Of a stretch of 64,000 bases of DNA, positions 23,932 through 36,160 are shown one piece after another (position 1 is the first letter of the stretch; the number at the start of each line of letters is the position of its first letter). Under the pieces are notes generated by a model. That model did no database searches. It saw nothing but the letters and a program-made list of their open reading frames with translations, and was not told the origin of the DNA. The stretch is from Ditylenchus dipsaci (Eukaryota > Nematoda > Chromadorea > Rhabditida > Anguinidae), in the NCBI GenBank assembly GCA_004194705.1, contig SADC01000460.1, positions 52,887 through 116,886 of the forward strand, written 5' to 3'. Made by a program: the position numbers and the translations under genes.

Positions 23932-26900
23932 TTATCTTCTTTTAGACAAATTTACACTTTGAGCCTTTTCTTCTGCTCTCACAGTTTTTTTAGATTTGGT
24001 ATCAGCTAGTTTGTCTGCAATAGCTTGTTTTTCAGCCTCATTCAACGGTGTGGCAAAGTAGTACTGCGGCCTTGTGCCGTCTTGAACTAAAGAATCTGCC
24101 TCAGCTCTTGGTTCGGCTGCATTTTCTTTGTTTTCCAGAATAGAGTCTTTGGTTTCTTTGGACGTGTCTTTGTCTTTTTCATCGTCTGAAGTGCCTCTAG
24201 ACATTCTGTGCTTTTTCAAACAGCAGATTCCACTGCATGGGAAGTAGCCTGCAATAAAATTTGTGAATGTTATTTGCGTATTATTATTTTTGAAAATTAC
24301 CGGGAGGACAAGCACAAGGACCACCCCCTCCAAAAAGAGGTGGAGGTGCTTGCTGAAACATCGGGAATGGTGGAGGAGCAAAGAGTGGAGCAGGGGCTGG
24401 AGGAGGCGGCAAACCTCCACCAAACGGATATCCACCATAGCCACCACCTCCGCCTAGACAAACGGTGATGGGAGGCAGGTTACCGCCAGTAAAAGGAGGC
24501 AAGCCGCCAAACGGTGATCCTGGGAGCCCTCCTGGCTGAAATAAAAACAATTAAAAAATTTTATAATCGATTTTTTATTCCTTTACTACTTTGAATGAGT
24601 ATGCTCGGCGCCGATGGAAACATTTCGAAAGGCGGGTAAGAGTGAAATTTAAACGAGAAATAAAATTTAGCATTTTTGTAAAAGACGAGAAAAAAACATT
24701 GCTTCTAGTAGGAATCGAACCGACGACCTATTTTCGCAGTCCGCTGCTGCTTCAACACTGAGCCAACGATGCTATCTTAAGAGCTAACCCTACATTAAAA
24801 AATTTCAATATAATTCTATTTTAAATTTCACTGGTACTCGCCTTTCAAATTATTCCCATCGACGGCTAGTATGCCCCTTTAAATCTCAAATCTTCAAATC
24901 ACTTTAAGAATCTTATTTTACAAAAAAAAATTAACTGTGGCAATCCGAAGAGGCTTAGATTGGGGTTATTAATAAAAAATTCTACTTCGGGTTTTTTTTT
25001 CAAATGTTACTTTTGAAAAACCCAAGTAAAATGGTTAAGTTTGTGCAAAAGGCTGAATAAAACCTACAGCACAAAAAGGATTGCAAAACAAAGAGGAAGA
25101 AGGAGGAGGGACAGGTGGGAGATTTGGTGGAGGTAACGGTTGCAAAATGGCTGCTGGGATATCAGGAAACGCCGGCTTACCACCGGCACACGCTCCTAGA
25201 CAGCTAGCCTGGCAGCTTGCAAAACAGGGCTGATTAAAGGCACAAGTCGCCTATTGGAAAAATGGAAATATTAGATTTTTGTAAGGCAGTGATATTTTAC
25301 ACACCTGACAATTAGGCTGACATGCTTGCACACACATTGCACTTTGCAGCTTAATATTAGAAAGAGATTAGAAAAACGTTTACGTAAAAGTTTATTATTA
25401 AAGAATCGTCAAACCCTTTTCACACTTAGATACTATTTTCTAGAGTTTAAATTCTATTTTTGTATCCGTCTTAAAATTTAGCTGCTATATAACGATTTTT
25501 TCCAACTAAATTCAGTACAGTAGCCGCTAAACTTAACGGCAATCCAAAAAGTTCGTTCCCACCTAGAGTCCAACACTTTTTTTAGCTCGATTTCAAAAAC
25601 TTTTGACTGTTCTCATTTAATATTCTTGTCCCAAAAATTGCAAGGATTCCTATTTTGCCGATAGTTTTTCAGAAAAATGAGAATTTTCTATCAAAAGAAG
25701 CAAAAGCTCGATTTAATAACACTGTTTTAACAAAAATTGTGACGTTAAATCGAGATTTTGGTTTTTCGGAGAGAAAAATTTCATGAGTCTGAAAAACAAT
25801 CGGTAAAATCAGAATCCTTGCCTTATTTGGGACCAGACTGTCGAATGAAAACAGTCAAAAGTTTTTGAAAATCAAGCTAAAAAAGTGTCGGACCCTAGGC
25901 GGGGACGAACTTTTTGGGAAGTCGTTAAATCGACCGGCAACTGTAGTAGAAAATTTAGAATTTTATGTAAGAAGTGTTTTTTTGCAAAATTTAAATTTAA
26001 AAAGATATATTTTTCGTTCATAAATATCATGTAGTGGAGTTAGAAACCTAGTATAATAACAAAACCAAAAAATAAAATACCGTATTTTCTCTAATCAACG
26101 ACCCTTTTTGACTTGATTTTTAGAGTAAAGGCCATTTTAATAGACAATTTTAGAATTCTTCTAGGGTTGAAAAATAAACGCCCCGGGGCATTTATAGAAT
26201 ACGGTACCTAATTTTTTTTATTAATTAGCCTGGCCAGTAATTTGTCAACCCTTTGAAAATCGGAAATTTTTTAGGTCAATCTCAAAAGCTTTGCGTGTTA
26301 TCGGGTAAGAAACAGATTGGCAAAATATCCGGTATTTTTTTCGATTCTTCAGACCCGAGTTTGAAACATTGAAAAAATTTGCCTTGGTCTTCCTTGTTCT
26401 TTTTGTGAATATTTAGTTTTCGCCAAGAGCTGGCCAGCGAATGTTAGGACGGACTCAAACATGCTATAAACTCATGTTTTGCTCTGACCCTATCTATACG
26501 CTAGCCTACCCTTGCCCAAGCCAAATCCTAAAAAATAACAAAAAAAAGCGACAGGAAAGACGCCAAATATCCTATCTAAGCTATCAGGCAGGCTAATTAG
26601 TAGATCGGGCTTAATAATAAAAAAATACGATAGGTTGAAATTTTGAATGAAAAATACTTAATTCTGATTACAAACATTTGAATAATAATTATTTATAACA
26701 ACTTTTTTGTCTCCATTTAAAAAGTTCCAAAATTCAGCTACAATTTTTCGATCATATTTTTAACTGACGACTTCTTGTATACTCATGATGTACTCTTTAC
26801 CTTGCTTTATATCTTTCCAAACAATATAGAAATTATTACCGGTGGACATAATGGGGCACACTGAATGGGCAAAGGCGGTGGGAGTGGACCTCCTGGAAAA

Positions 26901-29900
26901 GGGGGAGGAGGTGGGAATGGTGATGGAGGCGGTGGTCCAAATTGTGGTGGTCCGGGAACTGCGATCACGTACTGGAAGCATACTAATAATAGACCTTTTC
27001 CGCAAAAAAACAAAACTTTAATCACCTGCTGCACACACTGAGGGGCGCACATTGGTTGGCAGGATGGAGCACATTGCACTGGAGGTGGCGGTGGAAATGG
27101 AAAAGGCGCAGGTGGTGGTGGGAATGGGAAAGGCACAGGTGGAGGTGGTGCCACAGGTGGAATCACTACCATTTGTTGCATGCACATCGGATCACACACC
27201 GGCTGACACATCGGCAAACACGGAGGCGGAGGCAGACCTCCTCCAAATCCTCCTGGTGGCAAAAGGGCTTGTGGAAAGATTGGAGGTGGTGGCGGCGGGA
27301 AGAATGCTGGTGGAGGAAGTGGAGGAGGCATTGGAGGTGCCAGAACCACGATTTGCTGTTGCTGCAGGCAAGCTGGGTCACACATAGGAGCGCACATAGG
27401 CACACACTGCAGTTGAGGGGGTAGGAAAGGCGGAGGAGGCGGAAAAGGTGCAGGTGGTGGTAAGAAAACAGGTGGAGGGGTGGAGGAGGTAGAACTACTG
27501 GAGGTGGGGTGAGAGCAAGCACTGCGGCTGACATAGAGGCATGCACTGCGGCAAACACTCTAGCATAGGAGGTGGCAAAATTGGAGGTGGGGGCGGGAAA
27601 TTTGGAAACACTGGAGGGGAGGTGGTGGCATGGAAAATATGATGCCTGGAGGTGGACCAGGAGGCGGGAGTGGTGGGCCTTGGATGCACTGAGGAAGGCA
27701 CTGGGGCATGCAAGCAGCTAGACAAGGAGGTGGTGGAGGGGGTAGTGGAGGCGCCATAGGTGGCACAACCACATACTGCTGTGGGTAAGCAGCTACTGGA
27801 GGAGGAGGTGGTGGTGGCGGCAGTGCCGGCGGCATCAAACACATAGGTATACACTGGGGCTGGCAGCTGGGCAGACACATTGGCGGTCCAAAAGCAACTG
27901 GAGGAGGCGGTGGAGGTGGCAGCATTTGAGGCATCATCGGCGGAATGACCAAAGGCGGGAAGTCCATGCATTGGGGCATACACATAGGCATACATTGTGG
28001 CAGACAAGGAGGTGGACCAAACATGGGCGGAATAAAGGCAGGTGGGGCCATCATGGGTGGAAGGAAACTTGGTGGAGGCATCATAGGGTAACCCATGCAC
28101 TGAGGAAGGCATTGAGGCTGGCACATAGGCAAGCAAGGTGGTGGTCCAAATGGTTGGATGGGAGCTATGGGCATTATGGGCTCGGGTGGGGGTGGCGGTG
28201 GAAGCATTTGTGGCATTTGAGGAGGACACAAATTGCCACAGGATATCTGAAAAGTTTAGATTCGAGGCACTTTTGACATGAACAGTATTACCTCGTAGCT
28301 CAAAGGACCACATCCACATTGGTTGAACTGATTTTGCAAAGCCGGGCAATTGCAATGAGGTGGAATAACTGGGTTTGCGCAGCCACATTGAGCTTGCTGA
28401 ATGCCAGCACAGTCACATTGTTGCACCTGAAGCAATAAAAAATTGCAAAAGAATATTTGGTGCTACCCTAGTAGTCAGCCCATTTTTCCGTCTTGGTTTC
28501 CCTATGGTTTTTTGGTTTTTTCCCCAAAAAATTGATTATTTTTCATAGTTTTTTCTTAGCTATATATTTTTTATGATCAGTTTTTTTTTCTTCTCCCAAA
28601 ATTATTCAGTTGGTGCAGTTTTTTATTTTTCAGTTGTTTATATAGCTTCTGAAATCATATAGTTAAGGTTTAGGGCTACCAAATAAGCTACTGACTGAGT
28701 GGATGTTGCTTTAAGAACTCAGATAAAATTTTAAGACAATTGAAAGAAATTTCGGAGAAAAAACTACAGGGGACCAAATCAAAAAAGGGTGGCTTTTATG
28801 CTAGGGCCTAATATTGCCCAAATCAAGTCATGGACTATTCTTATTCGCTAAATTATTAAAAATTTAAGTCCTACCTGGATTCGTAAAGTAATACATTGAC
28901 AGGGCTGAGAATCAGGTGAGCCTAATGGAACTGTAATCGAATTGCCACTCAGTGGAGGTGGGGGCAAAAGTTGTGGAGGTGGTGGAGGAGGCAACTGAGG
29001 AGGCGGCTGCCTCTGTGGAGGTGGCTGAAGTTGCTGAGGAAGAGGTGCTTGATGCATGGGTGGGGGTGGCAGTCTCTGAGGTCCAGCATTCGGGTTCCGC
29101 AAAAATTGTGTAGGTGGAAGTTGTTGAGGTGGCGGCAAGGAATTGCCTGGATTCAGACAACATGAAATGGCAGTGGGAAAGCAGCATTGTCTCTTGGCTC
29201 TAAGCAGAAGCTTGGATAGCAAATGCTTTTGTTGGTTGGTTGCTTCAGCTGATTCTGAGTTGTTGGATAACGAAGAAATCTAAAGCGTTTGGTTAAATTG
29301 TGTTTGCACGTCAATAATTTTGGCGTGTTAAACGAAGACAAGTTTCCTATTGGAATCTTTCTTTTTGCAGACTTCCAAATCATTTTAAAGGACCATGAAA
29401 CTTGATAAGCACAGCAATTTGGAAATTTTGAATTCGCGCGGGACCACCCTAATTTTGTCAATAATGTTTTCGAATTGTTTTTTGTTTGCATGTAAATTTT
29501 TTTCAAAATATAGAACCGTTTACTTTGCCAGATCGGACAGCATATTCTACTTTCACCATAACTACTTATAAGACTTCGTGTTAAAAATTTACCCATAAAT
29601 ACCCATTTTTGAAATTTTTATAAGAAATTTTTTTGCGAAAAAACCACAGGGTGACCGAGGGGAGTTCATTTTGGACAATACTCTTTTTTTTCTGGCGCAA
29701 ATTTACTTTTCCGGCGCAAATTTTTGTTTTACCGCTTTCTCTAGAAAAAAATCATATTATTTTTAAAGGTTTTCACATAATCAGGTAGCCCTGCGATTTT
29801 ACTTTCTAATGAAATATACAATAAATAGTACTTCATCAGAAAGTAAAATCGCAAGGCTACCTGATTATGAGAAAATCTTGAAAAAAATATAACTTGTTTT

Positions 29901-30335
29901 GAGAGAAACAGGCAAAAGAAAAGTTTGCGCCAAAAAAGAGTGGATTTGCGCCAAAAAAAAATCAATTTGCGTCAAAAAAAAGTATTGTCCGTTTATTTTC
30001 GGAAAGAATGCCAACACATACAGACCCCAAGCTTCCTACTGAAACGTTTCTTTTTAATAAAAAAAAAATACCTCGGACTTTGTGTTCACTGAATCATTTG
30101 CAACATCATCAGCTACAACAAACATGCCACCAGATAGTTCTGCTTTTGCATAACTGATCAAGCACCCAAGAAATATTATGGCCAAAAATGCAAAACAGTT
30201 TTTGGAAAGCAAATCTACTGTACATCTTCTCCTTGATCTAGGCTTTGCTTCTGATAAATCCTTTTCTGACCGACCTTTTTTCTTCTTCTTAAGCAAATTT
30301 GCAGCCAGTAGTGCTGCTTCTAACTTCAAATTCAT
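23932..30335 (-). CDS. Pro/Cys-rich membrane-anchored or secreted repeat protein (ABU/PQN-like)
   Basis: Nine phase-consistent exons: 30335-30072, 29279-28875, 28426-28292, 28246-27026, 26971-26840, 25349-25305, 25250-25068, 24535-24301 and 24248-23932 (about 980 residues). The N-terminus has a Lys run (KKKKKGRSEKDL), SRRR and a hydrophobic helix (CFAFLAIIFLGCLISYAKA): a type II anchor or a signal peptide with a long basic leader. Then a Pro/Gln region, a Cys-rich exon (QQCDCAGIQQAQCGCANP) and a giant exon with eight clusters of the form CLPMCQPQCLPQC (Cys every fourth residue) separated by poly-Pro linkers. Three smaller Cys exons and a Gly/Pro exon follow. The C-terminus is charged (LKKHRMSRGTSDDEKDKD ... 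NLSKRR). The Cys pattern matches nematode ABU/PQN proteins, linked to the pharyngeal cuticle. Two or three one-base gaps lie in the giant exon (near 27630, 27500 and 27470). Confidence 0.8.
24604..24865. mobile_element. TIR MITE with tRNA-like core, copy 2
   Basis: Same layout as 1-270. Left GATGGAAACATTTCGAAAGG, right the inverse of CGCCTTTCAAATTATTCCCA. Between them on the minus strand are box A-like TTGGCTCAGTGTTGAAGC and box B-like GGTTCGATTCC. It sits in intron 7 of the Pro/Cys-rich gene. Confidence 0.7.
25518..25943. mobile_element. TA-flanked MITE, CAGTAGCCG terminus
   Basis: TA at 25516-25517 and 25944-25945. The left end CAGTAGCCGCTAAACTTAAC then AAAAAGTTCGTTCCCACCTA; the right end is the inverse finishing CGACCGGCAACTG. 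Fragments of the same family occur at about 56250-56570, 9780-9940, 20285-20480 and 51775-51830 (shared GCAAGGATTCCGATTTTGC). Confidence 0.7.
26080..26204. mobile_element. MITE, CCGTATTT family, short copy
   Basis: CCGTATTTTCTCTAATCAAC ... CGCCCCGGGGCATTTATAGA then ATACGG, with TA on both sides. Located in the intron between the fifth and sixth exons of the Pro/Cys-rich gene. Confidence 0.65.
26405..26530. repeat. palindromic GGCCAGCGNATGTTA repeat
   Basis: AGCTGGCCAGCGAATGTTAG is followed by its diverged inverse CTATACGCTAGCCTACCCTT around a CATG-rich centre. Better copies are at 32636-32745 and 39515-39645. Confidence 0.5.
29690..29975. mobile_element. inverted-repeat element in Pro/Cys gene intron 1
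   Basis: AATCAGGTAGCCCTGCGATTTTA near 29778 is inverted at about 29847 (TAAAATCGCAAGGCTACCTG). The outer flanks carry GGCGCAAATT and its inverse (TTTGCGCC) several times each. Related arms occur at 60780-60960. Confidence 0.55.
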
Positions 30336-30503
30336 TAGATCAGCTTCAAGAATTTAATGGCAGTGCACGATAGAAAGGATACACACAACAAGCAGTTGGC
30401 CCCCAAACTTCTATCAAAAGATGTTTTGATCAATTCACAGGGAAATAAATTGTCTGAGATCTTTCTCTAAAAATACTAATGTTTAGTTGATTTTGGCTTG
30501 TGC

Positions 30504-30847
30504 TTAAAGTAGAGGGAAAAGCCAATTAGGTTTGAAAAAGTGCATTGGACGTAAACGTTTGTGTTTCAAGGTTATAAAAGGGTGCGCAGGTTCGATCCCG
30601 TATGCGTGCACTTTCCTTTTTTTGCCTTGTTTGAACAGTTCTTGTAATTTGGTAATTTGGCAAGGTAATTTGGGTCGCTGATTTTAAATCTGACATCAAA
30701 AAAGTATAATTACATCTAGAACTGGCCAAACAAGCTAAAAATAGCGTGCCACCACGTGGGATCGAACCTGCACACCATTTTGGGGCAAAAAACACATCGC
30801 TTACTGCGCCACCGAGGCTACTTTTTCAAACCTAAATGGCTTTTCAG
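30504..30847. mobile_element. tRNA-like palindromic foldback with unlike arms
   Basis: The right arm is the standard unit (GTGCCACCACGTGGGATCGA ... CTTACTGCGCCACCGAGG). The left arm keeps box B (GGTTCGATCCC), but its 5' half is GCATTGGACGTAAACGTTTG in place of GGTGGCGCAGTGCG. Its ends GTGCA/TGCAC can pair. The centre GGGTCGCTGATTTTAAATCT is as in other copies. It lies just upstream of the Pro/Cys gene. Confidence 0.65.
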
Positions 30848-33188
30848 GCTTTGAAAACTTATGTTTATACCCAATATTTATATCAAGGTATAAGAAAAAA
30901 CAAATTCAAAACAGGGTTTCTAATTAAAAAATGTGGCTGTGAATATTTGGGCCAGAATATTTGGTCATTACTTAACCTTATTTAAAAAATATGAATAATA
31001 TAATATATAATATAAAAATTCCAACAGTCCAAAATTCAAGCACCATACATGCTTAAGAACAATAAAACAGCTCAGAAGAAAATGACCGAAAAAATTAACT
31101 GTTAAATTAATTGGCTGGATCAGAAGAAGCAGTCTTAATAACCGGATAGCCAGGCACAAAAGTGGCGGTGAATGTAAAAAAAGTAAAGGACAAAAATAAG
31201 TGGTCGGAGACACTTGTGGTCGCCAGACTAGAAACGCGCATTCTCGATCTCACTTAAAGCACATTCAAGGAGGAGATTAAAATTTTGCTGGTCAGCTAAC
31301 CGCAAAAAGCGGCCAGTTGACCAAAGCAATAACAAGAAATATCGGAGCGGATTATTTTGGAGACAGACCCTCTCGGCTGCTTCTTAATCATCAGCACCCT
31401 TTTGGTTGTTGAGGTATTTTGGAAGACCGGTTAATAGAAGGAGTTTTTATTTCTATTCTCTTAAATTGTTTGATGAATCAACAGTGGCCATTACTGCTTA
31501 TATCGCTTTGTTTCATAATACAGAAAATCAAACTCAATAAACTTTTTATCATTTTAGACTTTGAGAGGGAGGAGGCGCGTTTGTTAAAAGCATGAATTTG
31601 TCCTACGAGCGCAAATCTTGAAAATTGATAGTTTTTTGATCCGAAAAAACTGCAGTCAAAAACGTATAACTATAGAATTTCTCGTATATTATACTAGAAA
31701 TTCTACAGTTAACAATAGGGCAAAATGAGAGTCACGATGAGTGGGTGGTCAAAATTAGTCATTTTTTGACTTTTTTGAGTGGGACAAAAACACCCTTTTA
31801 CCCCCCAAAACCGAAAAAAAAATTCAATGCAGGCGTTCTATATTTTGAGGATTTTGATGAATGAATTATGAAAAAACCACAGGGAAGACCAAAGCGAAAA
31901 ATAAGCCGGTATGTATAAATTTTAAATCTTTGCCAGATCCGACTAATAATTTTTTCCCAAAATGCTAATTTGAATACAGCAGTTTTCACCGAAAAAAAAA
32001 GTACTCAGAAACTGTAGATCAATTTTTCAAAATTGACAACATAGAAAAGCTTTTACTAATACTAACTAATTACTACCGTATTTTCTCTAATAAAAAATCC
32101 GAGTCTTATATTTTTTTAATCCGCCATGAAGCCGTTGATTTTGTAATTTGTTGCAAATTTTAAAGAAAGTTAGATTATCAAAAATCTGTATAACTATATC
32201 ATAGAGTACTGAAACATCGCACTCTAGCAAAAACTTATTGATTGCAAAAACAATAGATCTGTCTTCAACTAGCACGCCTACTTGTATAGACTTTTCCTCG
32301 ACCAGCTTAATTCTCAAGAACAGTTACTAGTCAGCATTTTTGTCAACCAGCAGAATTAATAAAGAACAAATCATTATTGGATACTAACAAGCTCGGAGTG
32401 TCTGTTCACAGAATTAAGTTTTTATTTTTTTGCAATTATTCACAAACTATTTGTCAGAGAAGAACAGTCAAATCAACAGTAGAATTCCGAATAAAAACAA
32501 TTTTATTACGTAATGACATAAAGGTTTTCATTTCTGCAACTATATCACAAAGTAACACTGTTCTTGTTGAGAACGAACATCAATTTTTTTGCCTTGGCCC
32601 CTCCTCGTTGTTTTTGTTTGAAATTAAGACTTAAGTTTAAGCAAGAGTTGGCCAGCGTATGTTCAGACTGACTTGAGCATGCTAAAAAATCATGAGTGAG
32701 CCTTTCCTAACATACGCTGGCCAACTTTTGCTAAGCCTAATTTTAAAAAGTCAAAAAAGAGGGACCAAGGCAAAAAATGTTTGATGTTTCAGAGTTTAGG
32801 GGGGGGGGACGATCTCAACAACAACAGTGCCCACAAAGTTAAAGCTAATTTATAGAAAAATACTGAATTCTTTGAATTTTAGACATTATTGGTCTGCATT
32901 CTTGATCTAAAAACAAGTTTGTTGAAAAGAAAAGCAAAAGACACAACCTTAAACTGTACGTCCACTTGTCTTGGAAGCAGTAGGTATTATGCAAACAAAC
33001 AATAAAGGTGATAAATAAGCTATAGCAGAAAAGTAATGCAACACACATCTGTTGATCTTTTGCTAAAGTATGTGCGGAATTGTGCAAATTAGACAGTGAC
33101 ACAAGTTTAAATGTCTATGAATTAATTAATAAATCAATTTTGACCAATTTGTTTTTTGTAACGGCTGTATCTCGAGCAATCACAACTA
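30848..33188. other. no gene seen; scattered repeat pieces
   Basis: AT-rich. A lone ACCGTATTTTCTCTAAT end is at about 32075 and a palindromic repeat at 32636-32745. The rest carries no supported exon on either strand. 31250-31450 is slightly richer in GC but I could not find a splice-supported frame in it. Confidence 0.45.
32636..32745. repeat. palindromic GGCCAGCGTATGTT repeat
   Basis: GCAAGAGTTGGCCAGCGTAT and the inverse ATACGCTGGCCAACTTTTGC flank a GAGCATGCTAAAAAATCATG centre. No ORF. Confidence 0.6.
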
Positions 33189-33430
33189 CCATATTTTCTT
33201 TTGATACGGCGGCCGGCCGCCTTCTTTTTAAACGCTCGAAAGTCACAAAAAATTGAGGTCGATCTCAAGATTTTTGGTGAAAGCCGAAATTCAAAAAGCG
33301 TAATCGCTAAAGCGAGTATTAAGCAAATGCAATGAGCAGACTTGCAAAAAATTTCTTTGGTTTGAGATATAATACCTCAAAGTCGAGGGTCGCCTTATCA
33401 CAGGGGGCCGCCTAATTAGAGGAAATATGG
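33189..33430. mobile_element. MITE, CCGTATTT family, diverged copy
   Basis: CCATATTTTCTTTTGATACG then GCGGCCGGCCGCC at the left; GGCCGCCTAATTAGAGGAAA then TATGG at the right. Confidence 0.6.
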
Positions 33431-33892
33431 TGTGAATAAAAATATTCTGAGACATCATTCTCAATACGGCTAAAGTACACTTTTTCAATGAAGCCAAAAC
33501 GTAGTTTTTCCAAGGGCTACGCGATTCTCAGGCCTATGCTCTCAGGTAGTCCGTTGCTACAGTCGGCTTTGACCCTTCTAAGTAAAAAATTAAGAGAATC
33601 ATAAACATAGTCGCTCGTAATTGCTAGCATTGTACAAGGGTTTACGGACAGGCGATGGTCAATGACTGGCTACTCAACTTTATTTTAAAATATGCTCTTT
33701 ATTGGATCAAAATTTTTGTTGCATAGAAGTTATAAATAGCTTTTCATTTTTCTACTTTAAAATAAGCAATAAATAAAGGAAAATCACGTATCAGGTAAGT
33801 TAATGGTCCTTTTTCGTTTCTTACAAGTAATTGTTTATAATTGGTTGATGAACTATTTTTTGACATCGTAAAAGCAATGATTTCTCATTTAC

Positions 33893-35526
33893 ATTGTAGG
33901 TGAAGCAGTTGTTTTTCAAAAATTTGTTTCCCAAGAACAACTTGCCAGCATTATCGGATGAAGCATATACTGCCAATAACAAGTATCATCGTATGACTAA
34001 AAGACTTTGATTAATTTGACTAACTACTAAATTTATCTTACACTATGTCTAATGTAGTCAGATCCAGTCAAGACTACTTTAGCATTGCCTTTTTCACCAA
34101 TATTTAGAGTTACTTGAGAATAATCTAGACCAGCACAATTCGTGTGGTAAAAATAACTCGTGGAGTTAAAAATAGCTCCAGTAGCATTGATAAGGAAATC
34201 TTGAAATAGAAGATCACAGTAGATGATATTTATATAAGGGTTCAAATAAACAGTAGTATTCATCTGGACAGAAACATTTGCACTATAGACAGTTGTATCT
34301 GCTGAATTCAGATGAAATGATAACTGTAGCTGTCAGGCTTATCAGTGTTCAGAAGTGGAACGTAGCCAGAATTATCTCCGCAATCAGGGCAGGTTTCAGA
34401 ACCAAATGTCAATTGTGCAGTGCCATTATAATCTTTAGTTCTAAAATAGAGCACTCTTAATGAACAAACTTTCAAACTAAAAAAAAAAGGTATAGCTCCA
34501 CTCAGACTCCGCGTTACACGTAACACCAAAATTTAAACCCTGCCTTATTTTTAAATTTATTTGTCACAGTTCTTTTTTTCATGGTCCCACTTCTAGGGGA
34601 CTTTCTGCGAAGGACCCCAAAAAGCAATTGCAGGTGCTTCAGTTACTGAAAATGGAGAGATTCAGGCCCCGCTATTCTATAGGTTAAGCTACTGAATGTA
34701 TTATTAAGATTGACTTTCGCAAAAGGCAAAATAACATACATAAGCATAGAATTTTACAGATGTACATTATCCTTAACCCAACACCAGGATAAAATTATTT
34801 TTTGGCCTTTTCCAAACTCAAACCCCATCCCAGGCCTACCCAATATCCTGATACACCTTTTTAAAAACCAGTCATGATACTAAATATTAGTTACGGACTC
34901 TAAAAATTGGCCCAATATCCAAATTACTACCTCCACCGAAATAATAATACTAATTTTTTTGTAGCATAGGTTTATTCTTTTATTTTCAGTTTTAGTCTCT
35001 ACTCAAGTTTTAAGATTCCTAATTCAAAGTTAGGTGGAATAAATATGAAAAATAAGCTGGGTAAAACTTGATGGGTATAAATTATTAAGGACTCCGACCA
35101 TATGACAAAATAAAATAAACGAAACAATACTGAATACAAAAATCACCCGTTTAGGCAGACAGTAACAACAGGCTGGTCCAGTTTTCCAGCAAATTGCTCA
35201 ACAGCACTAGGTACGCCGTACTTAGAAGGGCCCAAGTGTAAGCCAAGTAGTCTTGAAATTGCTACAAATTTGAAAAAAAAAACGTGACAAGATATTTACC
35301 CGTCCACTGGTACAGATTTAACCAGCTTGAGACACTCTTATTAAATATTCCAAAAGTCATGTTTGTTGACGAACCGCCAATCTGAAAATTAATTAAAAAT
35401 TATAATAAAAATAACAACAATTGTAAATTTCTTTAAAATAATCTTACATTTAGAATATCGCTTCCTAGGTAGCCAGTTCCGTGAGTGTATTAGCAGCCCT
35501 CTTCTTTGACATATGAAGAAGAAGCG
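33893..35526 (-). CDS. pepsin-like (A1) aspartic-peptidase homologue, possibly inactive and truncated
   Basis: Five exons that join in phase: 35526-35448, 35381-35300, 35261-35147, 34440-34042 and 33969-33893. Family features in order: SSSYVKEEG and HGTGYLGSDILN (flap side), IGGSSTNMTFGIFNKSV, SRLLGLHLGPSKYGVPSAVE then FAGKLDQPVVTVCLNG (the usual GILGLG...VP...L...P.F..YL segment), YNGTAQLTFGS, CPDCGDNSGYVPLL, ATGAIFNSTS, VTLNIGEKGNAKVVLTGSDY and KLFLGNKFLKNNCFTYN (the usual LGD.FLR...FD). The second catalytic D-T/S-G is not seen where expected (YINIIYCDLLFQDFLINATG), in any frame. The N-lobe with the first DTGS is not found upstream, where repeats begin. A stop in the first exon and a one-base gap at about 34320 may be sequence errors. 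Confidence 0.7.
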
Positions 35527-35651
35527 CTAAAAATTTTCATTTTAAGATACCACTTACAGGACTCACTGTCTCTTCGGCTAAAGTACGCTACTTGGGGTAG
35601 CCCAAAAGTGCGTTTTCAAGGTCTTTGTACTTTTTGGTACTTTTTTAGCCG

Positions 35652-35905
35652 TTTAAAGGGGGGGGGAAGAAGCTACCTAGGTTTGAAAAAGTGACAAAAA
35701 AATTGTGGCCCAAATGGCCACAAAATGGTATTTTTGCCCAAAATGGTATTGTATTGTGTTGCAGGTTCAATCCACGTACTGGCTCACTATTTTTTGGCTT
35801 GTTTGATCATTTCTAGGAGTAATTTGGGTCGCTGATTCCGAATCTGGCGTCAGAAAAGTCTATTACCTCTAAACTGACCATGGAAGCCACTTTTTTACAC
35901 CGAGG
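35652..35905. mobile_element. tRNA-like palindromic foldback, degenerate copy
   Basis: Left terminus TTTAAAGGGGGGGG then GGTTTGAAAAAGTG, box B-like GGTTCAATCC, CGTACTGGCTCAC and the centre TTTGGGTCGCTGATTCCGAA. The right arm is truncated after TTACCTCTAAACTGACCA. Confidence 0.6.
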
Positions 35906-36022
35906 TAGCTTGTCGTGCTCCGCAATGATTAATTCATTATTTTGTTGGCACTCTTTTAGTGCATCCTTCTGGTGCATTTGAAATATTGAATGCATCATTT
36001 GCATTGTTTTTTACTGGCTTTT

Positions 36023-36160
36023 GACACCATACCCACCCTCCCGGCACCCCTACCGACTCCCTGACACCATACCACCTCCCGGCACCCCTACCGACTCCTC
36101 TGACACCCATACCCACCCTCCCGGCTAACCTACCTACTCCCTGACACCCATAAACACCTT
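36023..36160 (+). repeat. minisatellite, about 45-bp unit, three copies
   Basis: A tandem unit built on TGACACCCATACCCACCCTC followed by CCGGCACCCCTACCGACTCC is repeated about three times with small indels. C-rich and non-coding. Confidence 0.75.

Noticed and set aside
24208..24468. Plus-strand frame of 86 codons
   Set aside because: Antisense shadow of the Gly/Pro exon of the Pro/Cys gene.
27052..27424. Long plus-strand frames rich in Trp/Arg or Glu/Val
   Set aside because: They are antisense readings of the poly-Pro/Cys exon on the minus strand.
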